Under the pieces are notes generated by a model. That model searched no databases, was not told the DNA's origin, and saw only the letters and a program-made list of their open reading frames with translations. Shown here piece after piece: positions 57,587 through 64,000 of a DNA stretch of 64,000 nt (positions are counted from its first letter, which is position 1; the number at the start of each line of letters is the position of its first letter). The stretch spans positions 16,783 to 80,782 of the forward strand of contig NZ_ANBM01000010.1 in assembly GCF_002100115.1 (NCBI RefSeq). The letters are read 5' to 3'. The position numbers and the translations under genes were made by a program. The DNA comes from Anaerovibrio sp. JC8 (lineage in GTDB: Bacteria; Bacillota; Negativicutes; Selenomonadales; Selenomonadaceae).

Positions 57587-57741
57587 AAAATCACACCTTG
57601 GGTAAATAAATACTATATTTCTTACCCATTATAACACAAATTAAAAGAAAAAAGCAGCCCTGTTCGTATTTATTTTGAATACATTTTTTTATTTTCGTTC
57701 CACTTATTGACACTTTATCCACAACTGTGTATAATTTAATT

Positions 57742-57858
57742 AATCGAATATGATGTCATTGCGGAATGACTATTATACTACCTGATTTCTCTCCTGGCCG
57801 GGATAGGAATATATTGTCATTCCGCGAAAAGTCCGCGGTATGGCTCCGCGGGCTTTTT
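57742..57858 (+). ncRNA. Structured leader/sRNA with alternative pairings and DnaA box in its promoter
   Basis: The promoter is near-consensus: TTGACA (57707-57712), 17-bp spacer holding a perfect DnaA box TTATCCACA, TATAAT (57730-57735). In the RNA, GTCATT-gcgg-AATGAC can form a small hairpin, or its GCGGAATGAC side can pair with GTCATTCCGC further on. A terminator CCGCGG/CCGCGG with five T follows at 57833-57857. It precedes the DUF1659 gene by 65 bp, so it could attenuate that operon. Confidence 0.6.
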
Positions 57859-57923
57859 GCGTTGAGTGAAAGGCCTCCGGAAAATATTTTGTTTTATTTT
57901 ATCTTATGAAGGAGGTCAAGAAT

Positions 57924-58142
57924 ATGATCATCAAATCCAATGACTCCAGCTCCATTAAGCTGAAGGTTGTAACCGATATGGAGAGGGGCAAGGAGACTTA
58001 CTCTGTGGTAACCTTCTCCGGCATCAGTTCCGAAGTATCTGATGACAACTTCATGGCGCTTGCAGATGCTCTGGCTGCAGTCCAGACCTATCCAGTGAAG
58101 TCTGTAACCCGTATCAACACCTACAAACTTGTAACTGAGTAA
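57924..58142 (+). CDS. DUF1659-family small protein
   Basis: The 72-aa protein SSSIKLKVVTDMERGKETYS...VSDDNFMALADALAAVQTYPVKSVTRINTYKLV matches the DUF1659 pattern of Bacillus/Negativicute small proteins that are nearly always found with DUF2922 and YvrJ. Function unknown. GGAGG is 8 bp upstream of ATG 57924. First gene of the element's right-end operon. Confidence 0.8.
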   Translation: MIIKSNDSSSIKLKVVTDMERGKETYSVVTFSGISSEVSDDNFMALADALAAVQTYPVKSVTRINTYKLVTE

Positions 58143-58162
58143 TGGAAGGAGGATGATTTATT

Positions 58163-58369
58163 ATGGCACAGAAACTCTACTGTGAGTATGAACTCAACAA
58201 CGACCCTAAGAAGCTCAAGACCGTGGTAATCGCCAACCCAAAGGCTGGCCTGACCAAGGCTGAGGCTCTTGAGATGATGCAGAAGTTCGTTGACCTTAAG
58301 GCTTATCCTGAGGTTACCGGCGTGCATAACGCATATCTTAAGGAAACCGTTGTCACCAAGCTGGCCTAA
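58163..58369 (+). CDS. DUF2922-family small protein
   Basis: The 68-aa protein has YCEYELNNDPKKLKTVVIANPKAGLT, EALEMMQKFVDLKAYPEVTGVHNAYLKETV, the DUF2922 pattern. It is 20 bp behind the DUF1659 gene with AAGGAGG upstream. Role unknown; always with its neighbours. Confidence 0.8.
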   Translation: MAQKLYCEYELNNDPKKLKTVVIANPKAGLTKAEALEMMQKFVDLKAYPEVTGVHNAYLKETVVTKLA

Positions 58370-58445
58370 GTGGCCGCAATGATTGCCCCTCTGCTCGCCC
58401 AGCGGCCTGCAGGGGGGCTTTCTTATCAAAGAAAGGAGTAAACCT

Positions 58446-58595
58446 ATGGAAGAAAAGATTTTATCGGCTGTCAGCACCGTAGGCTTCCCGATAGTCATAA
58501 CCTTTTATCTTCTGATAAGGTTCCAGACTACCATGGACAAGTTCTGCGACAAGCTGGATGCCCTGATACTGGAAATCCGCAAGGAACACTCGTAA
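58446..58595 (+). CDS. yvrJ: YvrJ-family small membrane protein
   Basis: The 49-aa protein has a single membrane segment (AVSTVGFPIVITFYLLIRF) and the tail KLDALILEIRKEHS, typical of YvrJ. AAAGGAG precedes ATG 58446. Its 3' end and terminator are found broken at 12022, 13218, 13905 and about 49128, so this gene marks the right end of the element family. Confidence 0.8.
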   Translation: MEEKILSAVSTVGFPIVITFYLLIRFQTTMDKFCDKLDALILEIRKEHS

Positions 58596-58605
58596 GCAGT
58601 CACAT

Positions 58606-58710
58606 AAACTGCCGCTCCGCAAGTTACAAACCCAGTAGCTGCGCGGTGTGGCAGTTTTTTATTTTTGCCATACAGCCAAAGTACAGCCAAATTTTCTGCT
58701 TTTACAGCCA
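58606..58710 (+). terminator. Terminator of the yvrJ operon and adjoining TACAGCC repeats
   Basis: AAACTGCC pairs with GGCAGTTT across a long loop (58606-58657), with T run. TACAGCC repeats at 58671, 58682 and 58703 (11 and 21 bp apart) may be integrase arm sites on the right end of element A. A second terminator AAGGCTTCC/GGAAGCC lies at 58864-58889. Confidence 0.65.
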
Positions 58711-58819
58711 CAAAAAAATGGCCCGTTTTGGGCCAAAATCTTCAATTCCCCACTTTGAAATCATATAGGTTTAAAATTTGGGATTATGTTGTTTCGTGGT
58801 GATGCGTATTTTCCTGAAC

Positions 58820-58855
58820 GCTGTCATTTCGCTGTCAAAACGACCTTTCGCTGTC
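58820..58855 (+). repeat. GCTGTC repeats left of the second attachment site
   Basis: GCTGTC occurs at 58820, 58831 and 58850 within TTTCGCTGTCA units. The same word occurs right of the site at 59079, 59090 and 59100. Possible integrase arm sites. Confidence 0.5.
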
Positions 58856-58899
58856 AAAAAGAAAAGGCTTCCGAATGCTCGGAAGCCTTTATTTTCAAG

Positions 58900-58958
58900 T
58901 GGTGCCGAAGGCCGGACTCGAACCGGCACGTATTTGCATACGGCAGATTTTGAGTCAA
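58900..58958 (-). other. Attachment site: 3' part of tRNA-Leu, junction of elements A and B
   Basis: The same 59 nt as at 14230-14288, differing only at two paired positions of the variable arm (TATTTGCATA here, TAATTGCTTA there). The 5' half of the tRNA is again missing, so the intact gene should be further right, beyond element B. Confidence 0.85.
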
Positions 58959-59065
58959 AGAAAATTAGCTATTTTCTTAATATTTTTCTTTTGTATCGGA
59001 AAATATTTTGTGTTTCTTTGAAATTATTATAGCATAACTTTTATATTTTTTGCAAAATTTTTATC

Positions 59066-60304
59066 TTATTTGCCCGTGGCTGTCTTTTGGCTGTCATTGG
59101 CTGTCCCCTTACCAACCAGTTTTTTGAACCGGCCATCAACCCAATTATCCACCTTTTCCATATCCTTTTCTTCAAGATGGGTATAGGTGTCCAGAGTAAT
59201 CTGGATATTGCTGTGGCCCAGCTGGTGCTGGATATCCTTGAAATTAAACTCATGGGACGAGTTCATGCTGCTGGCGAAGTCATGACGCAACATGTGGAAT
59301 GTGGTCTTTATATCGTATCTCTTGCATACGCTGGAATAAAGACTGGAGAACACATCCGGATTATAATACCTTCCATCATAGGTTGTAAATACCATTTCGG
59401 GATGCTCCCAGGTCTTGGCTTTCAGGCGCAGCTTGTTCTGGTGCTTCTTATATGCCAGCAATTCCTGAATGTAATCGGCGGGAATAGGCAGGGTGCGTAC
59501 ACCGCTGCTGCTCTTGGTCTGGTCAATATAAATTCTCCGCCGCCCCGTCTTGGGATCCACATCACCAATGCCTATGGCCTTGTTGATGGTAACAGTTCCG
59601 CCCTTAATAACATTCTTTTCCTTAACAATATTGAAGCTGTCCCAGGTCAGTGCCAATATCTCACTTCTCCGCATCCCGGTAACCATGACCGTGAGAATAA
59701 TCATCTTCCAGCCATAATGTGCCACCTCTGCCTCTATCAAAGTTTTCCAGACTTCCGGGGTAGGCTTGTAAAATGGCTTCTTGTCCGGCTTGGCCGGAAG
59801 CTCCAAATCATCAGCCGGTGAAGTGATAATAAGCCGCTCCTTCACCGCCCGGGCGAAAGCCTGCTTTATTACAGTGCGGAAATACTGACAGCTGCGGTAA
59901 TGCTCCTTGCCTATTACATTATAAATAACATTCTGCAGATCCGATGGCTGAACCTTCTCCAGCTTCATATACCCGATGGCCTCATTGCAGATATCTATAA
60001 TGCGTCTGTAGGACACCTGGGTATTCTCCCGGAGCTTTGGCACCTTGTAGGTTTCAAGCCACTTGTTAAGCCATTCCCTCACTGTTATTTTGTCCGCATC
60101 GAAATGGATTTTATGTGCATATTTTTCCTGAAGCTCCTTTAATTTTTCAAGGGCTTCTTTTTTTGTCTTGGCATATCTGACCGGCCGCTTCCTCTGACCA
60201 GTTTTGGGATCATATCCCAGAGTAATCTGGGCCACCCAGCTTTTGCGGCTCTCCCTATAAAAGACTGTTCCTTCGTAATTTCCCCGTATACTGCTTCTTG
60301 CCAT
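59066..60304 (-). CDS. int: Tyrosine recombinase/integrase of element B
   Basis: The 412-aa integrase is a paralogue of 14451 with the same three domains. Catalytic residues: Arg in VTGMRRSE, His/Arg in HMLRHD, His in GHSNIQ and Tyr in LDTYTH, followed by a short acidic-basic tail. AGGAGG lies 9 bp before the ATG. It should recombine the same tRNA-Leu core, so both integrases can act on the array. Confidence 0.95.
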   Translation of the reverse strand: MARSSIRGNYEGTVFYRESRKSWVAQITLGYDPKTGQRKRPVRYAKTKKEALEKLKELQEKYAHKIHFDADKITVREWLNKWLETYKVPKLRENTQVSYRRIIDICNEAIGYMKLEKVQPSDLQNVIYNVIGKEHYRSCQYFRTVIKQAFARAVKERLIITSPADDLELPAKPDKKPFYKPTPEVWKTLIEAEVAHYGWKMIILTVMVTGMRRSEILALTWDSFNIVKEKNVIKGGTVTINKAIGIGDVDPKTGRRRIYIDQTKSSSGVRTLPIPADYIQELLAYKKHQNKLRLKAKTWEHPEMVFTTYDGRYYNPDVFSSLYSSVCKRYDIKTTFHMLRHDFASSMNSSHEFNFKDIQHQLGHSNIQITLDTYTHLEEKDMEKVDNWVDGRFKKLVGKGTANDSQKTATGK

Positions 60305-60422
60305 TTTGCTTTCCTCCTAACTACATTTTAATCCTTTTCCGGGGTTTTGTCCCAATATCTACGACAAGGAAGTCATTTAAAAACCCATACAGTATGTGCC
60401 TTGTTCTTTAAACTACATTGTA

Positions 60423-60573
60423 TGGGGATAACCTTGAAAAATCTGTGCATAAGTGCAAATTTGCTGTTGATAACCTGTTTATTCGGTGTGGATAAAGGCC
60501 CACTGTGGTATACACTGCGGGTATCTGTGTGGTCTGTACTGTGGTACACAGTGTGGTATCAAGTGCAGACATT
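60423..60573 (+). other. Origin-like region of element B: 21-bp phased DnaA-box-like repeats and 12-bp iterons
   Basis: Box-like cores begin at 60423 (TGGGGATAA), 60444 (TGTGCATAA), 60465 (TGTTGATAA) and 60487 (TGTGGATAA): spacing 21, 21, 22 bp. Six 12-bp units of the type ACTGTGGTATAC follow at 60502-60573. The layout repeats that of element A although the sequences differ, so it is under selection. Nothing else is seen between 60305 and 60672. Confidence 0.7.
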
Positions 60574-60672
60574 ATATAACCGCACTCTGTCCACCGACCC
60601 GCTAAACCGAAGGCCTTGGGCGGCTCTAATATAAGATAAGAGAAGATAAAATAATATATTAGTAATAGAAGG

Positions 60673-60990
60673 TCAGGCCTTGTCATTTACCATATTATTA
60701 TAATCCTCGATAATAGCCGCAATGTGGTCCTGATATTCTTCCGGCAGGTTCTCAAATATGGCCATAGCTTTTGCATGGCTGGATTTTCTTTCATATCCAG
60801 TAAGATAATCTACAGTGCAGTTGTAGAAGCTGGCCAGTTTACACAGCATTTCAAGGGATGGTTTTGCTATCCCCCGCTCCCAGTTGTTGACATTGGATTT
60901 AGAAACGCCTAGTTGTTTGGCAGCTTCAGCCAGAGTCAGCCTCTTGACATCCACTCTTAGACTTTTTAATTTTTCACCAAAACTCTGCAT
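60673..60990 (-). CDS. XRE-family repressor-like regulator (element B)
   Basis: The 105-aa protein is the counterpart of 16051: GEKLKSLRVDVKRLTLAEAAKQLGVS, NVNNWERGIAKPSLEML, then a helical tail. GGAGG fixes the start at ATG 60990; the longer open frame to 61068 has no ribosome binding site. Divergent from the AlpA-like gene, with a TACCATATTTTA operator-like word between. Confidence 0.9.
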   Translation of the reverse strand: MQSFGEKLKSLRVDVKRLTLAEAAKQLGVSKSNVNNWERGIAKPSLEMLCKLASFYNCTVDYLTGYERKSSHAKAMAIFENLPEEYQDHIAAIIEDYNNMVNDKA

Positions 60991-61180
60991 ATCTTTTGTA
61001 AACCTCCATAAGTTTTGTACTAAAAAGAGAATACCATATTTTAACAAAAAAAGCCATAAAAATTTCATTTTATACTACTTTTCTTGTAGACAGTGCGTTT
61101 TTGCTGTGTTATATTTGTAGTAGCTTTTGGAATATTTCAAATCATATTTACTAAAATATACGACAAAGAAGGTATTTTTT

Positions 61181-61396
61181 ATGCAACCAGAAGAAAAAAT
61201 GTTTGTTACTGTAAAAGATTTTGCGGCTCTCACCGGAATTAAGGAGCATAGCATCCGGGTTCTCACACGGATACAGGATTTCCCCGCCCTGCGAATTGGA
61301 GTAAAGACCATGATTTTATTGGACGAGGGGAAAGCCTGGCTGGTGAAAAACGCCAAGGGTTACGGACATTCTGAAATTCATCCCCTCAGTGAATAA
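61181..61396 (+). CDS. AlpA/excisionase-like small HTH protein (element B)
   Basis: The 71-aa counterpart of 16573: MFVTVKDFAALTGIKEHSIRVLTRIQDFP, then RIGVKTMILLDEGKAWLVK. AGAAGG lies upstream of ATG 61181. It is likely the excision or switch factor, first gene of the plus-strand operon. Confidence 0.8.
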   Translation: MQPEEKMFVTVKDFAALTGIKEHSIRVLTRIQDFPALRIGVKTMILLDEGKAWLVKNAKGYGHSEIHPLSE

Positions 61397-61398
61397 TC

Positions 61399-61737
61399 AT
61401 GGGGACCAGAAAAAGCAATTCCGGCTGGATCATGGAAATACTGCATTTCTATATAGCCCATAACTGCAACCGGATATCCCCCAGCGCTCAGGCCATGTGG
61501 CACTATCTTATGTACCGGGCAAATGAAAACTGGTGGAACTATCCGATATGTCTGAACGTACCGGAAATTGCCTATGCCATAAACAGCTCAATTTCTACGG
61601 TAAAAAAAGCCCGTGGAGAGCTGACCCAGAAGGGCTTTATCCGCTGGGTAAGTCAGGGGGCCAACCGCCCGGCCCAGTATTATATACTGAGTCGCACCGG
61701 CAGTCCTTATGCTGGCCAGCGAAAAGAAAAAGAATGA
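61399..61737 (+). CDS. Winged-helix replication-organizer-like protein (element B)
   Basis: The 112-aa counterpart of 16797: GWIMEILHFYIAHN, AQAMWHYLMYRANENWW, and an HTH (NSSISTVKKARGELTQK). The start is coupled to the previous stop. Conservation of this gene next to a conserved iteron layout supports an origin-binding role. Confidence 0.6.
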   Translation: MGTRKSNSGWIMEILHFYIAHNCNRISPSAQAMWHYLMYRANENWWNYPICLNVPEIAYAINSSISTVKKARGELTQKGFIRWVSQGANRPAQYYILSRTGSPYAGQRKEKE

Positions 61738-61777
61738 AAGGAGCCATATATATTATATGGAAGGAACTGATTAAAAA

Positions 61778-62350
61778 ATGAAGGTTTTTATTAATCCAGG
61801 ACACGCCCAAGGTGGTCAGCCAGACCCAGGGGCACTGAATGACTTTTATAATTTGCGTGAGTGCGATATTGCCCTTGCCATCGGCAAGCTGGTTCAGGGC
61901 TTTTTATCCAAGGCAGGCTGTGAAGTGAAGCTGCTGCAGAGCCATAACCTTGCGGGGGAAGCCCCGGAATATGGGGAAAGTGTAATAGATGCTTCCTCCA
62001 GCTGGGGGGCGGATGTCTTTGTCAGCATCCACTGCAACGCCTTTGATACCACCGCCCGGGGGGCGGAAACCTTGGTGTATGACCTTGTGGGTGATGGCCA
62101 TGCCCTTGGCCAGTGTATTCAGAACCAGCTGGTGGATGCCATGCAGAAAATTGACCCCACCTTTCCGGACAGGGGACTAAAGCGCCGCCCCCTGCTCTGC
62201 GTACTGCGGGCCACCCCAATGCCCGCCGCCCTTGTGGAGTGTGCCTTTATTGACAACGATTTGGACGATAAGCTGCTTATGACCCGCCAGACAGAAATAG
62301 CTGCAGCTATCTCCCGTGGGGTAACTGACTACTGGCAGAAACTAGGCTGA
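61778..62350 (+). CDS. N-acetylmuramoyl-L-alanine amidase (Amidase_3) (element B)
   Basis: The 190-aa counterpart of 17266: NPGHAQGGQPDPGA, SIHCNAFD and VECAFIDND carry the zinc ligands and catalytic Glu. No signal peptide. AAGGAAC lies upstream of the ATG. Identical gene order in both elements shows that the amidase is a core gene, not chance cargo. Confidence 0.88.
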   Translation: MKVFINPGHAQGGQPDPGALNDFYNLRECDIALAIGKLVQGFLSKAGCEVKLLQSHNLAGEAPEYGESVIDASSSWGADVFVSIHCNAFDTTARGAETLVYDLVGDGHALGQCIQNQLVDAMQKIDPTFPDRGLKRRPLLCVLRATPMPAALVECAFIDNDLDDKLLMTRQTEIAAAISRGVTDYWQKLG

Positions 62351-62352
62351 TT

Positions 62353-63195
62353 ATGAACACAAAAACCATTAAACTCTTATTTTTCGGCGGGGATTTTGAC
62401 GGAATTATATATATTGAAGATAACTCATGGCAAGCAGGAGAAATGTATTATTCCCCCCGCCAGTATATTGATCACCTGATGGAGCGGGCCAACTGCAGAA
62501 AATACGGCGTATATCTGCTGCTGTCGGATGAACAGGTCTATGTGGGACAGGCCCGGGATTTGGAAAAGCGTACCCGCCAGCACCTTACAGACAAATGCTG
62601 GTGGAACCGCATTATCCTCATAACCACCAAGGATGACGGCTTCACCGCCTCGGATATTGATTATCTTGAATCCAAGCTAATAGACAAGGCCAAGGCCGCC
62701 GGCACCGCCTATGTGGACAATGTAAAAAACGGCAACCCAGAAAAGGTGGGAACCATCCGGGCCGTGGAGCTGGACTGCTTTCTGGAGGAAGCCTTTTTCC
62801 TTTTAAGGATTATTGGTGTAAATGTCTTTGAACCGGTAAAGGGACACCCCAACAAGCCGCCCCTTCCGGAAGGAAACCTCACTGTCAGCGAGTTTGTAAA
62901 AGCTGCCATGAAGAATCTGCTGGATGCGGGATATACCTTCAGCGAAAGACAGCTGAAAATATATGGCTCCGTGGAAGGAAGCAAGGAATACACCCACCGG
63001 AGTCTGCCTATCCTGTGGCTCTTGAATAAGGGCCAGTCCCGGAAAAGCTGTCCCAAGAAAATCCGCAAGCGGTACTGGAAAGAGGTATATTCCGCCGGGG
63101 GGCGGCGGTTCCTCATGTTCTCCCAATGGTTCCAGGACGGGAACAACTACGGGGCACACAAGGACGATTTTATAAAATGGTACAAGACTTTATAA
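62353..63195 (+). CDS. GIY-YIG nuclease-domain protein (element B)
   Basis: The 280-aa counterpart of 17841: GVYLLLSDEQVYVGQARDLEKR with GIY/YIG analogues and Arg, plus DYLESKLIDKA with the metal Glu; the same C-terminal YGSVEGSKEYTHRSLPILWLL region. It starts 2 bp after the amidase stop. Followed by the structured RNA at 63251. Confidence 0.85.
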   Translation: MNTKTIKLLFFGGDFDGIIYIEDNSWQAGEMYYSPRQYIDHLMERANCRKYGVYLLLSDEQVYVGQARDLEKRTRQHLTDKCWWNRIILITTKDDGFTASDIDYLESKLIDKAKAAGTAYVDNVKNGNPEKVGTIRAVELDCFLEEAFFLLRIIGVNVFEPVKGHPNKPPLPEGNLTVSEFVKAAMKNLLDAGYTFSERQLKIYGSVEGSKEYTHRSLPILWLLNKGQSRKSCPKKIRKRYWKEVYSAGGRRFLMFSQWFQDGNNYGAHKDDFIKWYKTL

Positions 63196-63250
63196 AAGTT
63201 TCATGTGTAAACTATTGATTTCTGAATAATATATAAGTTATAATTAATTA

Positions 63251-63402
63251 ACAAAACTATTGCTTTTGTCTTAAAATCCTTTCCATGTGGTGTGGTTTAT
63301 TGTCCGCACCATACTCCTTCCTTGCGTGGGCTATTGTTTCCCATTTATTCAATAGCCTATACACACTTTGGATCAGGGCTGCATCAGCAGCCCGCATTTT
63401 TT
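63251..63402 (+). ncRNA. Putative structured RNA, homologue of 6928-7077
   Basis: TTGATT / 18 bp / TATAAT (63239-63244) precedes three hairpins: TGGTGTGG/CCGCACCA, GGGCTATTG/CAATAGCC and a terminator GGGCTGC/GCAGCCC with six T. A CTCCTTCC stretch separates the first two. Stem one differs from the 6928 copy on both strands in a compensating way. The spacer to 63720 also holds GGGGCTGC/GCGGCCC with T run near 63478-63504 and nothing else. Confidence 0.6.
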
Positions 63403-63720
63403 GTCCAGACGTAAACCGGGATATCTTAAAAACCTAAAAAAAACAAACTCATACGACACTTACACTATATTCCGGTTACTGGGGCTGCTGATGCGGCCCT
63501 TTTTATTTTGGGCGGCGGGCCCCGATTTTTTATTGTAACTTTTTATGGGCATTTTTACCCATAAAACCATTGCAATTACTCACTCTTTTAACTATAATAT
63601 CTCCTTGGGGCTATAATACTTCCTACCACATTTATACTTTATTTTTCAATACTCTTATTCCATTAGGTATAATCCCATAAAATTATAGCCCCATAAATTT
63701 CTTAGGACTGAATTACCGTA

Positions 63721-63900
63721 ATGAACAACATTGATTATGATACATTGACCCATAAAATACATAATAGTTTACTGGAAATTAAAGATTTGCGTTGGTCCCT
63801 AAATCAGATAAGCACCACGCTTGATGATATCAGAGATAAAATAGATCCAATAGAAAAAGGACTCCGGCAGAAGCTGGAGGAAATCGAAGAAGAACGATAA
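63721..63900 (+). CDS. Small coiled-coil protein
   Basis: The 59-aa protein reads MNNIDYDTLTHKIHNSLLEI..., then LNQISTTLDDIRDKIDPIEKGLRQKLEEIEEER: a single amphipathic helix. No family recognised. The ribosome binding site is weak (TTAGGA 12 bp upstream), but heptad spacing and codon use look real. It may be the first gene of element B cargo. Confidence 0.5.
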   Translation: MNNIDYDTLTHKIHNSLLEIKDLRWSLNQISTTLDDIRDKIDPIEKGLRQKLEEIEEER

Positions 63901-64000
63901 GGCTGCAGCTGCAGCTCCTTTTAATTTTGGACATAAAAATAGCCCTGATATATATTGATATCAAGGCTGAAATTGTTGAGTTGAACGCCCCGCCAAATTT

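Noticed and set aside
14230..58958. Prophage
   Set aside because: Integrase, repressor, amidase and a ClpP-like protease are phage-like, but no terminase, portal, capsid, tail or holin genes were found in 44 kb.

Overview
The window looks like a stretch of chromosome plus mobile accessory DNA from an anaerobic Firmicute, most likely a Negativicute (Selenomonas/Anaerovibrio type, probably gut or rumen). The reasons are moderate GC, strong AGGAGG ribosome binding sites, a PreA-type iron-sulfur dehydrogenase, a Firmicute UvrX/YolD-type polymerase pair, YvrJ/DUF1659/DUF2922 small genes, and rumen-type cellulase debris. The organism call is inference; no rRNA is present.

Layout. 1-6.2 kb is ordinary chromosome: an aspartate/glutamate racemase start with a divergent LysR regulator, tRNA-Ala(GGC), an exported protein, a PreA-like dehydrogenase, a Y-family polymerase with its YolD-like partner, and a SYLF lipid-binding protein. 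6.3-14.2 kb is a scarred zone. It holds three putative structured sRNAs, a 146-bp repeat with terminal inverted repeats, truncated cellulase fragments, a truncated streptogramin acetyltransferase fragment, Nif11-type leader peptides, an exported phosphatidylserine-decarboxylase homologue, a cupin/Rrf2 pair, and several decayed copies of the 3' end of a yvrJ gene.

14.2-58.9 kb is one integrative element (A), and 58.9 kb to beyond the end is a second, related element (B). Each starts with the same 59-nt 3' piece of a tRNA-Leu gene (minus strand), followed by the same gene order: tyrosine integrase, origin-like iteron region, XRE repressor, divergent AlpA/excisionase-like protein, winged-helix protein, amidase, GIY-YIG protein. 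The intact tRNA-Leu should lie to the right of the window. In both elements the region between integrase and repressor carries DnaA-box-like repeats phased at 21 bp, followed by six 12-bp iterons. This suggests that the excised element can replicate.

The cargo of element A includes: a bactofilin; a cluster of small putative sRNA units with C-rich loops (19.5-21.5 kb); a GC-rich, non-coding, 0.9-1.4 kb structured RNA present twice in inverted orientation (22.0-23.4 and 49.2-50.1 kb), which is the most unusual object here; an RNA-repair-like operon (DHH and calcineurin phosphoesterases, HAD, R2K ATP-grasp); a cytosine methyltransferase/Vsr/two-HNH restriction-modification system; an Hsp70-GrpE-membrane J-like operon; a coupling ATPase with a ClpP-like protease; double-glycine peptides; and a GHKL (MORC-like) ATPase plus cytosine methyltransferase defence-type operon. 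The element ends with the DUF1659/DUF2922/YvrJ small-gene module. No capsid, terminase, relaxase or CRISPR array was seen.
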